The position numbers and the translations under genes were made by a program. 64,000 nucleotides of DNA from positions 1,598,492 through 1,662,491 of the forward strand of contig JAHBUE010000001.1 in the NCBI GenBank assembly GCA_019638235.1, given 5' to 3'. This document shows, one piece after another, positions 8,458 to 18,169 of the stretch. The first letter of the stretch is position 1; the number at the start of each line of letters is the position of its first letter. The notes below the pieces were generated by a model. The model searched no databases. It was given only the letters and a program-made list of their open reading frames with translations, and was not told where the DNA came from. Source of the stretch: Cyclobacteriaceae bacterium. GTDB lineage: Bacteria > Bacteroidota > Bacteroidia > Cytophagales > Cyclobacteriaceae.

Positions 8458-8895
8458 ATGATTAAGCTCAACCTTCCTGCTTTTGAGTATAAGCTTAAGA
8501 AAGCTGATGGAAAAGTATGGATTTTTGACGGTATAAGAAAAAAGTATGTGGTGCTTACCCCCGAAGAATGGGTGCGGCAACACGTTGTTCAGTATATGCT
8601 GAACGAGATGAACTATCCGAAATCATTGATTGGTGTGGAGATATCGCTCACGTATAACACCATGAACAAACGCGCGGATATTGTTGTGTTTGACCGGCAG
8701 GGAAAACCCTGGATGGTAGTGGAGTGCAAGGCCCCTGATCTTCAGCTATCTCACTCTGCGGCCTTGCAGGTGGCTACCTACAATAAATCTTTGCAAGCGC
8801 CTTATGTGGTTATTACCAACGGTATGCAGGTGTATTGTTTTGCAGTTCAGCCCGAACTTAACGCCCTGGCTGAACTGCCTGTTTTTCAGGATTAA
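8458..8895 (+). CDS. Stand-alone type I restriction HsdR N-terminal-like protein
   Basis: A 145-residue protein matching the N-terminal nuclease-type domain of type I restriction R subunits (HsdR_N family). Catalytic-type positions are seen in RADIVVFDRQGKPWMVVECKA (about 67-87: the D, then the ExK of a PD-(D/E)xK fold), followed by a conserved QVATYNKSL and YVVITNG. An upstream in-frame ATG at 8398 lies inside amn; I prefer 8458, which gives the usual start MIKLNLP. No helicase, HsdM or HsdS genes are nearby, so it is not a restriction system. Such solo proteins are common in Bacteroidota and their role is unknown. Confidence 0.8.
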   Translation: MIKLNLPAFEYKLKKADGKVWIFDGIRKKYVVLTPEEWVRQHVVQYMLNEMNYPKSLIGVEISLTYNTMNKRADIVVFDRQGKPWMVVECKAPDLQLSHSAALQVATYNKSLQAPYVVITNGMQVYCFAVQPELNALAELPVFQD

Positions 8896-9255
8896 ATTTC
8901 AACCATACTATACGGGAACTGTATTATTAAGACAGCAAGTTTGCCGTAGTTTTTCGTACCCTGATTAGTCAGCCACAAACTTTAACAGTTATGACATTGA
9001 AATAACGGTTGGTGTTAAGATCAACTCCATGTAAGGTTTGGTGAAAATTCTTTACAAGAAAAGCCTCATAATATGGATTTTGGGCCTGAATGAAAGATAC
9101 TGACCCTGAATGAAGGTGTAATATTTTTTGGCAGAATGATATTTTGAACTGGTGATGTAGTGCTAATTTATGCCCTTTAAATACTGTGAGTAACAAGACC
9201 CACCAGGTTAGCCCCTTGAGCATCCATGATTTTAGTTTACAAAAACAATAAATGA
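8896..9255. other. 360-base gap upstream of the Rhs locus
   Basis: No convincing gene. A minus-strand open frame here has no family resemblance, is Cys/Phe-rich and looks random. A short direct repeat CCTGAATGAA occurs twice (about 9086 and 9104). No good TTTG/TAnnTTTG promoter could be assigned, although the promoter of the Rhs operon must lie here. Confidence 0.4.
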
Positions 9256-12200
9256 ATGAGCAGGAATACAATAATCATCGTAACAATTTACCTGTTAATA
9301 TTAGTCAACACTAATGCGCAGGATATTCAGGTCGATCACTATTCAGGTAAACCGTTGATCAGGATACCTGTTTATACAATGAATGACAGAAGTTTGTCGC
9401 ACGATGTCAGCCTTTCGTATGACGCTTCCGGGCTGAAGGTCAACAGCACGTCAGGGCTTGTGGGAGTAAATTGGTCGCTTGTGGCAGGCGGAGAGGTACG
9501 AAGGGAATTGAGATCTCTCCCGGATGATTATTATTCTACGACTAATTCAAAAAGAGGGTGGCTGTTCACCAGTAATTCTAACTCCGTTACTAATGCTGTG
9601 TTGATCGGTAACCATTCTTTTCCTGCTGACGGAGCGGGCCTATCATGTTCTACTGAACCAACGCACTATAATTTCATCAATGGATTTAACAGTAATACTG
9701 ATACAGAGCCGGATTTATTTCATTTCAATGCTGGCAGTTTGTCGGGAACATTTGTTTTTGACAACACTGGTAATATTGTTAACGTAAAAACCGTGCCATA
9801 TGAAGAGCTAAAGATAAATGCTGTCAGGGCAACATCCACCTCGCCAATTTCTTCAATTGAGATTACAGATTCAAATGGAACGAAGTACACCTTTTCCGTA
9901 CAGGAAACAACGGCCCGCTCTGGGGGGAGTGGTGCATTCTACTTTAAAAGAGAGTCCTTGCAATTTACCAACCAACTAACGTACACATCATCATGGAAAC
10001 TCTCGAAAATTGAATCAGCTCGAAGTGAAGCTATTACATTCTCGTACACAAGTGTAAATTTCAATTCATCCACCCCGGTTGAGGTAGCATATCCGGATGC
10101 ATCTCCTCCTGGCTATATGATAAGTAACCAGTACAATATCATTACAACCGGAAACCGGCAGATACTTACATCCATTTCAACACCCCATCAAAATTTGAAT
10201 TTTGAAGTACAACTTAGTGCACTTACAGCTGATGGAAGGAGCATTAAAAAGATTTATATCAACGAAATCAATCAATATTCTTCAACGTACGTCAAGTCAT
10301 ATGACTTCATTTACGCATCGGTTGTTTGCAATGCAGATCCTAACGCTTCATTAAGTAAGCTGTTTTTGAAGGAAATAAAAATATCGGATGCTTGTGAGGC
10401 CTATCAACCTTACAGATTTTTTTATGATGGAATCAATGCTTCATATTCCACTATACCCCTGCCAAGTCCCGGATCAAAGCATCAGGATATATGGGGATTC
10501 TATAAAGAAAATTCCTCTGATGATCTTATCCCTACACTGTATGTTTATCCCTCCCAGGCAGGAATACACAGGGTATCCATTTTTAAGAAAACAGGAGCTT
10601 CTGACGAAATAACGATCCAAGGAGCAGACAGAACCCCTTCGACTATTTCATCAACCGGTACACTTTCGAAGATTATTTACCCATCTGGCGCTGTTAATGA
10701 ATTTACATATGAACCGCATGACTTTTACAACCCGATAACAAATTCAACAACGATTGGCATCGGATTGAGGATAAAAAATGTCAGGGTTCATGATGGTATA
10801 ACTTATGAGAATGATATTATTAAAACATTTGAATACAAAAAGGAGGACGGAACATCCAGCGGTAAACTGATGTCATTGCCCTCGTTCTGGCATATTGCAG
10901 GTGCACACCGGGCGCCTAACGGAACTATGACGAGTTGGGCAACGCTTGCAACACAACCTGTTTCTGAACAATGGAGAAGATTGCTTTACAGGACACCTAA
11001 CAATATTAACCCGAATTTTGAAGCTACTAATGCTATCGGGTATGAAAGAGTAACTGAAAAGATCGGGACAGGAAAAGGCAAGACAGTTTACACCTTTGAT
11101 GCACCAAATCCGTTAGGGGCTTCATCAAGTGGCGACTGGAACCCAACATATAGTCATGTAGCCCGAAGTAGTAGTTGCCCCGCAGTTGGGTTGAACTCAC
11201 CAGGGTTTTACAATGCTCCATTTCCTTACCAAACCCCGTTTGATTATGCCCGGGGGTTGCCGGTAAGGATTTCATATTTTGCTGAGAACGATAATGCGCC
11301 TGTGAAGGAGGTTGTTTATACCTATACCGATAAGGCTATCTCAAATACAACTATTAAAGGGCTTAATTATGAATGGGTTCGCTATACAAACAACGATTAT
11401 TATTTTGTGTATGGTGTGTATAAGCTTAGTGTTAATAAACTAAAGGTGCTGAACAGTTTGACTGAAAGGGTACGGGACAAACAAAACCCTGCTTTATATG
11501 TTGTAACCATTACGAACCTGGCGTATGGATCAACCGCACACCCGTTTGCCACATCAGTCACGACTGTAGAAAGCAACGGAGACCAAACCATTACACGATC
11601 GAAATATGTAAAGGATTACACATATTCTTCAACTGCCAGCAGCAACCTGCAGGTTTCCATGATTGATAAAATGTATGAGGCCGGAAGAACAGGCACATTA
11701 ATAGAGCAAACAAGATCGGTTAAGCCGGTTGGCGGAAGTGAAAAGACTATTGAGGGAAAGCTTTACCTTTTTGACAATTTTTCAAGCAACCCGGATGTCA
11801 TTTTACCTGCACAATCACTCGTGCTCGATGCAGGAAACGGTGTAACAGGTTTTACAATGTCAGGCTATTCGGGAAGTGGCGCCTCCCGCACTTTTCAAAA
11901 GAACCCTTTATACCGGGCTGCAGCAACATACAAACATAATTCCGGTGGAGATTTAATCCGGCTGGAAGATAACCGAAGGCAATTTGCTGGCTTTCATACA
12001 GACAACCAGACGGGTTTGCGAGTGCTTTCAGTTCAGGAAGCCGAACCCCATGAGGTCATTTATTCTTCATTCGATCACGACACTGATTTTGATTTTGACC
12101 TGGTCAATTTTACAACTGCTGATAAGAATATGCCCGGGCGAACAGGACTTCTTGGCCTGGGTGGATGGAAGGCAGGAGCAGGAAAATACCTGAAGAAAAC

Positions 12201-13320
12201 GTTAACCAAAAAACCCGGCAAAAAATATGTTTTTTCAGCATGGTATAAACCTCCTGTATCAACAGGAACCCACAGCCTTAATGTAGTGGTAAAAAATACG
12301 TCAAATGTTCAATTGATGCAGCAATCCGTAAGCTTTACAGTAGCCGCGGCAAATGAGTGGTATTTTAAAGAAGCCGTTGTTGACCTGAGTTCGATAGGGA
12401 ACACTACGGTAGTGATAGAAGTGCATTTTTCCGGCACTTATTCTTCAACAGGTTCTTCGGTGCTTGATGAGGTAATATTCTCACCCGAAGGATCGGAGAT
12501 AGCCAGGAATACTTATCAGGCAGCATTTGGCATTACTTCAGCGGTATCGCCCGAAGGGCGGATTACGGAGTACGAGTACAACCCGGCCGGTAAGTTAAGA
12601 TACGTACGGGATCATGACCGGAACATCGTGCAGAAAACTTCCCACACCTCCTGGACACCAGGCGCACCGCCTGTTCCCCCGATATTAATAGGCGTACCCC
12701 CCGGAACAATACATGACAACACGCAGGTGATCTTTACTGCCTTCACAGGCTGCCTGGATGTTTCGTCCATTCAATGGAAGGTTTCACCTGCGAGTGACAC
12801 TGCATCAGGGTCATTTTTTACCGGATCCTACGAGCAACCCGTTACATTTACAAGCGGAGGTAGTTTTATGGTAAAGCTGAAGGTTCTTCATCCTTCTTAT
12901 GGCAGCTATGAACGTTTTGTAACTGTTAATGTGCAGTTGAAGCCCCTGGAAGTATTTTTTTGCACCACCGGTGCAACTTCAATTGAAATGTGTTTTGGTA
13001 CTGCTACTGGGGTTGAATCCTGTTCCGGGCCACCGCCTTCATCTGTGGATATTAACTACACCTCTTTTACAGCTTCACCTCCAACCGGTTGCGGTACAGG
13101 GGGCAGCTATTCCTACACATGGTACAAGCGTCCTTTAGGTGGGGCGTGGGTGTCAATAGGAACGGGGATATCCGTTACCGTAACCAACAATTTAGCTGCG
13201 CTGGAGTCTTATGAAATAAAATGCGCGGTAACATCAAACTGCGGCCGTACCGGTGAATCGGGCATTAAACCTGTTACAATCTATAAAATGGACCCACTAT
13301 GCGAAGCGCAGGAAAACTAA
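9256..13320 (+). CDS. Secreted SpvB/TcB-like protein of the Rhs locus, with C-terminal Ig/PKD-like domains
   Basis: A 1354-residue protein with an N-terminal signal peptide (about 1-21, ending NTNAQ). Residues 25-85 (GKPLIRIPVYT, SLSYDASGLKV, GLVGVNWSLVAGGEVRRE) resemble the opening of SpvB/TcaC-type insecticidal-toxin shell proteins. A single YD-type repeat (TEYEYNPAGKLRYVRDHDRN) lies near residue 1108, followed by a Pro-rich linker and two Ig/PKD-like domains to the C-terminus. Its stop and the start of the Rhs gene share TAATG, so both are made together. I infer that it forms the shell or partner half of an Rhs cage that is fused in TcB/C toxins. No T9SS C-terminal signal is obvious. Confidence 0.7.
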   Translation: MSRNTIIIVTIYLLILVNTNAQDIQVDHYSGKPLIRIPVYTMNDRSLSHDVSLSYDASGLKVNSTSGLVGVNWSLVAGGEVRRELRSLPDDYYSTTNSKRGWLFTSNSNSVTNAVLIGNHSFPADGAGLSCSTEPTHYNFINGFNSNTDTEPDLFHFNAGSLSGTFVFDNTGNIVNVKTVPYEELKINAVRATSTSPISSIEITDSNGTKYTFSVQETTARSGGSGAFYFKRESLQFTNQLTYTSSWKLSKIESARSEAITFSYTSVNFNSSTPVEVAYPDASPPGYMISNQYNIITTGNRQILTSISTPHQNLNFEVQLSALTADGRSIKKIYINEINQYSSTYVKSYDFIYASVVCNADPNASLSKLFLKEIKISDACEAYQPYRFFYDGINASYSTIPLPSPGSKHQDIWGFYKENSSDDLIPTLYVYPSQAGIHRVSIFKKTGASDEITIQGADRTPSTISSTGTLSKIIYPSGAVNEFTYEPHDFYNPITNSTTIGIGLRIKNVRVHDGITYENDIIKTFEYKKEDGTSSGKLMSLPSFWHIAGAHRAPNGTMTSWATLATQPVSEQWRRLLYRTPNNINPNFEATNAIGYERVTEKIGTGKGKTVYTFDAPNPLGASSSGDWNPTYSHVARSSSCPAVGLNSPGFYNAPFPYQTPFDYARGLPVRISYFAENDNAPVKEVVYTYTDKAISNTTIKGLNYEWVRYTNNDYYFVYGVYKLSVNKLKVLNSLTERVRDKQNPALYVVTITNLAYGSTAHPFATSVTTVESNGDQTITRSKYVKDYTYSSTASSNLQVSMIDKMYEAGRTGTLIEQTRSVKPVGGSEKTIEGKLYLFDNFSSNPDVILPAQSLVLDAGNGVTGFTMSGYSGSGASRTFQKNPLYRAAATYKHNSGGDLIRLEDNRRQFAGFHTDNQTGLRVLSVQEAEPHEVIYSSFDHDTDFDFDLVNFTTADKNMPGRTGLLGLGGWKAGAGKYLKKTLTKKPGKKYVFSAWYKPPVSTGTHSLNVVVKNTSNVQLMQQSVSFTVAAANEWYFKEAVVDLSSIGNTTVVIEVHFSGTYSSTGSSVLDEVIFSPEGSEIARNTYQAAFGITSAVSPEGRITEYEYNPAGKLRYVRDHDRNIVQKTSHTSWTPGAPPVPPILIGVPPGTIHDNTQVIFTAFTGCLDVSSIQWKVSPASDTASGSFFTGSYEQPVTFTSGGSFMVKLKVLHPSYGSYERFVTVNVQLKPLEVFFCTTGATSIEMCFGTATGVESCSGPPPSSVDINYTSFTASPPTGCGTGGSYSYTWYKRPLGGAWVSIGTGISVTVTNNLAALESYEIKCAVTSNCGRTGESGIKPVTIYKMDPLCEAQEN

Positions 13321-16300
13321 TGAAAAGCACCTTGTGTAGCGTAGTGCTACTGGCCTGCTGTATGGTAATGCTTCAGGGGCAAACACCAGACCCCGTGCCT
13401 TACCGCCATTCTTCAGTCAGGAGTGAACTTATCAAAGTGCCCGGTATTAAATCCGAGATTGACTATGCAACGTTAACAAACGAACAGAAAAATGCGACCG
13501 TAAAATATCTTGATGGATTGGGAAGGCCAGTTGCATATATAAGTGTGCGGGCAAGCCATAACCAGAAGGATATTGTAACACTTTTTGCATACAATGAACT
13601 TGGCTTGCGCGATACAACCTTTTTACCTTCGGCCACTGCCACAACCAATGGTAGTTTCGTTAGCCGGGCGCAGGCCGTGAACAACCAAAAGCAGTTTTAC
13701 CAAAACCCCGGCAGCAAGGTTGCCGCAGATAATTACCCGTTTGGTGTAACCGTGTATGAAAATTCGCCCCTGGGGCAGGTTATTGAACAGGGTGCACCGG
13801 GGGCCGACTGGCAGACGGGCAGCAACCACACCATCCGGCAAACTATGCGCACTAATGCCTTGAATGAATTCAGGATATGGCGAAGCTCGCTTACCAGCCC
13901 CGGCTATTATGCCGCAGGAACCTTGCTGGTACAGGAAACAACCGATGAGAACAACGGAAAAGTGATAACCGTAGCAGACAAGAGCGGAAGGCTGCTTGAA
14001 AAGCATGTGCAGGCCGAAACCTCCCTCTGGCTCAAAACCCTCTATATATATGATGATGCGGGAAGACCGGTTCTGATCTTACAGCCCGAAGGCGTGCACC
14101 AGTTAGGCGCTGCCTCCACAATTTCATCATCGTTGACCGAACAATACGGCAGCCAGTTTGTGTATGACCAGCGCGGCCGCCTGGTTGAAAAGAAAATACC
14201 GGGGGCAGACGCGATATACTATGCGTACGATCCGTTAGACAGGCTTGTATTGGTGCAGGACGGAAACATTCGCGGGACGAATCAATGGCATTATATTAAA
14301 TATGACAGGCGCCACCGCGCAATTATCCAGGGCATCTATACAAACACAACACACACTACCCGTGTAGCTGTTCAGCAAAACCTGCTTGATGTGCTGAACT
14401 ACACAACAGGCGATACCTGGTATGAAAAAAAGCAGGCGGGCGGAACGCACGGCTACTCCAATCAAAGCTTTCCGGCAAGCGGAACGGATGTGTTTACCGT
14501 GAATTACTTTGACGATTACGACCTGGATGCCAACGGAAGTATCGACTATTCATACTCCCCGCAATCCATGGAAGGCGAAAGCCAGCAGGCGAAAACCACA
14601 GGAAGATTGACGGCCTCCAAAGTGCGGGTACTGAATACCGCCAACTGGCTTACCGGCTATATGTTTTATAACCATAACGGGCAGCTTATCCAGGTGAGGA
14701 GCAACAACCACTTGTCGGCTGCGGTTGATAACCTGGTAACCCTGGTGTATAATTTTGACGGATCGCTGAAACAAACGAAAACTTTTCACAAGGGCGCTTC
14801 GGGGCAAACCGTAACCACTCTTACCCGCCAGGTGTATGATCATGCCGGCCGCATAAGCCGCACGTACCATAAGGTGAACAGCCAGGCCGAGGTACTGGCC
14901 GTTGAGTACGAATACAATTCCCTGGGGCAGCTTGTTGACAAAAAACTTCATTCAACAAATAACGGCACAACATTCCTGCAATCGGTTGACTACCGCTATA
15001 CCATACGCGGGTGGCTTCGGTCGATTAACAATGCACAGCTTGGCGCTAATGCCGATAATGATGATGCCGATAGCTACCTGGATGATTACTTTGGCATGGA
15101 GCTGCTGTACAACACCACCGAGCAGGGGCTGAACGACCAGGCCGGTGACAAGCAATACTACAACGGCAACATAAGCGCCATAAAGTGGAAAGGCCCGGGA
15201 ATGGAACCGGGCCAGCAGCAGGCCCAGCGCAGCTACAAGCTTAAGTACGATATGGCCGACCGCCTGCTGCAGGCTAAGTACCAGGTAAAAGCAATAACCT
15301 CGTGGAGCGATGAGTTGAACGCGCAGAATGAACACCTTACCTACGACCGTAACGGGAACATAAAAACAGTGCAGCGCAACCAGCGAAAGCATAACCTTGT
15401 TGGCGTTGAAGCATATTATGCGTCCGAAACGATTGACGACCTTGTTTATACCTATGCCAGCGGGGCCGGCAACCGGCTTACCAAGGTAGAAGACTACGCA
15501 ACCCATACTGCAGGCTTTGCCAACGGCTCAACCGCTGCTACCGAATACACCTATAACCCGGCCGGCAGCCTTACGGCCGACCTGAACAAGGGCGTGAGCA
15601 GCATAACGTACAACAAGCTGGGTAAGGTAGAAACCGTTAACTTTAATGATGGACGGAAAATAGAATATACCTACAATGCTGCAGGCGTTAAACTAACTAT
15701 GAAGCTGTTACTTAATGGAAATCCGCAGCTGACAACACAATACGTGGGCGGCTTTGTGTATGAGAATGATGTGTTGAAATTTTTCGGCTCGCCCGAAGGC
15801 CGGGTGGTGAAGAACGGGAGCAATTTTGAGTACCAGTACGCCCTTGCCGACCACCAGGGCAACACGCGGGTAGTGTTCAGTTCGGTAACGCCTGAACCTG
15901 ATGACCCCGATACAGGTTTTGAAACCAGCACTAATAGCAACTTTGGCAATTACATAAACCGCAGCAGCATGCCGGTAATGAACCGCACGCCATCCGGCAC
16001 GTACTCGCAGTTGCTGAACGGGGGTTACAATTCACAGGTAGGCGCAACGCGCAGCATTAAAGTATACCCGGGCGATAAAGTAAAAGCCGAAGTGTATGCC
16101 AAATACTGGAACGTTACCAGCACCACAGGTAATTTGACAGGTTTTGCAGCCGCGTTAACGGGAGCTTTTGGCGTAAGTTCCTCATCAACAGGTGAGGGGG
16201 CACAGATATTTGAAGCGCTCGATGCCTTTGGAGCGTTTATAGCAGGAGGCGACCGGCCGGATGATGACGACTCACCAAAAGGATTTATTACTATCTTGTT

Positions 16301-17600
16301 GTTTGATAAGAACTACAACTTTTTAGATGCCGCATGGGAACAGTTGGATGAAGATTATATGCAAACCGGAATTGAAACAAACCACCCGTTTGATCATTTA
16401 ATGAAAGAAGTTACGGTTAAAGAAGAAGGGTATGCATTTATTTTTGTTTCCAATGAAAATACCACGCAGGCAGATATTCATTTCGATGACATGAAAGTTA
16501 CGCATACAAAAAGCAATGTTATTCAGTACAACGAATACTACCCGTTTGGTATGCAAACATCTTCCGGTTGGACAAGAGATAACCACAACAACGAATATCT
16601 CTACAATGCGGGCAGCGAGCTTAACGCCAGCACGGGCTGGTATGAAATGTTCTACCGGGGTTACGACCCTGCACTTGGTCGGATGCTGCAGGTAGACCCA
16701 ATGGCTATGAAGTACAGTTCGTTAACACCTTATAACTACAGCTTTAACGACCCTGTATACTGGAACGACCCGAGCGGAGCCGACCCGACCCCGGACCAGA
16801 TATGGAATTACTTGCTCAGGCTGTTCGGCAGCATGGAAAGCGGGCAGTATGTACGGATTTCAGCAGAACAGCTTCATATGCACATCACGGGCGACAGTGG
16901 CGGAGGGGGATTAGGCGGAGGATATGGCGTGGATATACAATCCATAATAGCCTATGATGCAGTAAGCCACAGCGATGGAAGCATAAGCCTGCGATTGTAT
17001 TTTGTTTCATCTAATACCTCGCGGGCAGATGTAAGCAACGGGGATAATATTATGGGAAGGGTAATGATGGATTACACGGAGATTAAGATGCAGAGTGGCC
17101 CTGGAAGAATTGATTTATTTAGTGGTGCTGCAAATGCGTATGATGGTATTATTGAATGGGCTCAATATTTAAAGAATGAACAAGCGCCATTTGCTATAAG
17201 AACACCAAATGATGGTAGATCAATTAACTTCTATAATCTAAATGAAATACTATCAAGTGATTTTAGAAATCATAACGTAAGAGGTTCTGATTATTATAAT
17301 ATCTTTTCAAGGAAATATCGGTCTGGTAAATACAATTTTGATGTTCGAATTCCAGGAGCTGATGGAATAGGGGAAACTTCTAAGTATAACCTCTTTTATG
17401 TCACGAATGTCACTGCTAGCATCCTTAACAATAACACTCAGATGACTTTATATTTTGAAGGAAGGCGAAGCCCCTTGAATGGCCAAGTTACAACAATCAT
17501 GGCGGTAACATTGTACGGCAATATGAATTTATTCAATAGTGTCGGACAGTCCATATTCACTGAAAATCAATGGAAACTAATTTTGAGTAATGCAAGATGA
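13320..17600 (+). CDS. Full-length secreted Rhs repeat protein (DUF6443 type) with variable C-terminal tip
   Basis: A 1426-residue polymorphic-toxin-like protein. The preferred start at 13320 gives a clean signal peptide (1-21, MLQGQ). A DUF6443-type domain (about 25-150, TVKYLDGLGRPV) is followed by many YD/Rhs repeats (about 220-860, e.g. YDQRGRLVEKKIPGADAIYY), an ALADHQGNTRVVFSS segment, a beta-rich insertion (about 865-1065) and the Rhs core NAGSEL...YDPALGRMLQVDP...YWNDPSG (about 1090-1150). A conserved Gly-rich pre-tip domain ends at MDYTEIK, about residue 1257. The last 169 residues are AT-rich, unrelated to the other tips and of unknown activity. The stop overlaps the next gene (ATGA). 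The export route is presumably Sec; no T6SS gene is in the window. Confidence 0.85.
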   Translation: MKSTLCSVVLLACCMVMLQGQTPDPVPYRHSSVRSELIKVPGIKSEIDYATLTNEQKNATVKYLDGLGRPVAYISVRASHNQKDIVTLFAYNELGLRDTTFLPSATATTNGSFVSRAQAVNNQKQFYQNPGSKVAADNYPFGVTVYENSPLGQVIEQGAPGADWQTGSNHTIRQTMRTNALNEFRIWRSSLTSPGYYAAGTLLVQETTDENNGKVITVADKSGRLLEKHVQAETSLWLKTLYIYDDAGRPVLILQPEGVHQLGAASTISSSLTEQYGSQFVYDQRGRLVEKKIPGADAIYYAYDPLDRLVLVQDGNIRGTNQWHYIKYDRRHRAIIQGIYTNTTHTTRVAVQQNLLDVLNYTTGDTWYEKKQAGGTHGYSNQSFPASGTDVFTVNYFDDYDLDANGSIDYSYSPQSMEGESQQAKTTGRLTASKVRVLNTANWLTGYMFYNHNGQLIQVRSNNHLSAAVDNLVTLVYNFDGSLKQTKTFHKGASGQTVTTLTRQVYDHAGRISRTYHKVNSQAEVLAVEYEYNSLGQLVDKKLHSTNNGTTFLQSVDYRYTIRGWLRSINNAQLGANADNDDADSYLDDYFGMELLYNTTEQGLNDQAGDKQYYNGNISAIKWKGPGMEPGQQQAQRSYKLKYDMADRLLQAKYQVKAITSWSDELNAQNEHLTYDRNGNIKTVQRNQRKHNLVGVEAYYASETIDDLVYTYASGAGNRLTKVEDYATHTAGFANGSTAATEYTYNPAGSLTADLNKGVSSITYNKLGKVETVNFNDGRKIEYTYNAAGVKLTMKLLLNGNPQLTTQYVGGFVYENDVLKFFGSPEGRVVKNGSNFEYQYALADHQGNTRVVFSSVTPEPDDPDTGFETSTNSNFGNYINRSSMPVMNRTPSGTYSQLLNGGYNSQVGATRSIKVYPGDKVKAEVYAKYWNVTSTTGNLTGFAAALTGAFGVSSSSTGEGAQIFEALDAFGAFIAGGDRPDDDDSPKGFITILLFDKNYNFLDAAWEQLDEDYMQTGIETNHPFDHLMKEVTVKEEGYAFIFVSNENTTQADIHFDDMKVTHTKSNVIQYNEYYPFGMQTSSGWTRDNHNNEYLYNAGSELNASTGWYEMFYRGYDPALGRMLQVDPMAMKYSSLTPYNYSFNDPVYWNDPSGADPTPDQIWNYLLRLFGSMESGQYVRISAEQLHMHITGDSGGGGLGGGYGVDIQSIIAYDAVSHSDGSISLRLYFVSSNTSRADVSNGDNIMGRVMMDYTEIKMQSGPGRIDLFSGAANAYDGIIEWAQYLKNEQAPFAIRTPNDGRSINFYNLNEILSSDFRNHNVRGSDYYNIFSRKYRSGKYNFDVRIPGADGIGETSKYNLFYVTNVTASILNNNTQMTLYFEGRRSPLNGQVTTIMAVTLYGNMNLFNSVGQSIFTENQWKLILSNAR
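16523..17092 (+). repeat. Conserved Rhs pre-tip segment, copy 1
   Basis: From the codons for YNEYYPFGMQ to those for MDYTEIK, this stretch is almost identical in DNA to 18363-18927 and, from the NAGSEL codons on, to 20390-20880. A short 5' part recurs at 22256-22427. Homology stops sharply at the MDYTEIK codons. Such a long near-identical segment is a natural substrate for homologous recombination that would exchange the downstream tips. Confidence 0.9.
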
Positions 17601-18169
17601 AATTATTAAATAACACCTTAATTGTATCACTTACTTTGATTATTGCATGTAATGGAAATACTCAAAGTAAAAGAAATTCTCGAGAAAATTATTTGGAAAA
17701 GCACTTAGGGTACTTTTCAAAGGAATATCCTTTATTTGAAAAGGAAGGTTGGTCTCTTGTTTATGGAGATGAGTTAGAAGAAATGCATGAATTTCAAATT
17801 TCCCGAACAATTGGAGATACGGTAATGGAAGCCAACCTAATACTGTTTAAAGATTCTGTAGGATCAATGACTCCCTTTATCAAGGATGTTTCTATTTCAT
17901 TTCCTAGCAATTCAAACAGGATTGTTCTGTCAATTAAAAATGATTGGGATACTGTTTACTTATTTCAAGTTCCGAGGGAATTTGAATTTGGATTTGATAA
18001 ACCTGATATAAATAAGATAAATTTTTATCGGGGCAAGTATTATTATTTAGCTGAAAATGGGTATTTAGATGATTGCCAGCTCGAGTATTATATTGTACAT
18101 AAAGATTCCCTTAATGCCATTAAAGGTAATAACCTGAAAGATCTACCAGTATGCAATGCGATTAGGTAA
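17597..18169 (+). CDS. Lipoprotein of unknown family, candidate immunity protein for Rhs tip 1
   Basis: A 190-residue protein with a lipoprotein signal: about 17 hydrophobic residues then LIIACNGN, with the lipidated Cys at about 18. I do not recognise the mature domain, which is Asp/Glu/Tyr-rich and beta-strand-like. It starts within the stop of the Rhs gene (ATGA), so it is translationally coupled to tip 1. It is AT-rich like the tip and unlike the Rhs core. Position, size and coupling are those of polymorphic-toxin immunity genes. A periplasm-facing lipoprotein would imply that the toxin acts in the periplasm or at the membrane. Immunity is inference. Confidence 0.65.
   Translation: MKLLNNTLIVSLTLIIACNGNTQSKRNSRENYLEKHLGYFSKEYPLFEKEGWSLVYGDELEEMHEFQISRTIGDTVMEANLILFKDSVGSMTPFIKDVSISFPSNSNRIVLSIKNDWDTVYLFQVPREFEFGFDKPDINKINFYRGKYYYLAENGYLDDCQLEYYIVHKDSLNAIKGNNLKDLPVCNAIR

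Noticed and set aside
8969..9271. Minus-strand open frame of 100 residues upstream of the Rhs locus
   Set aside because: Biased composition, no ribosome-binding site, overlaps the start of the well-supported plus-strand gene and resembles nothing.
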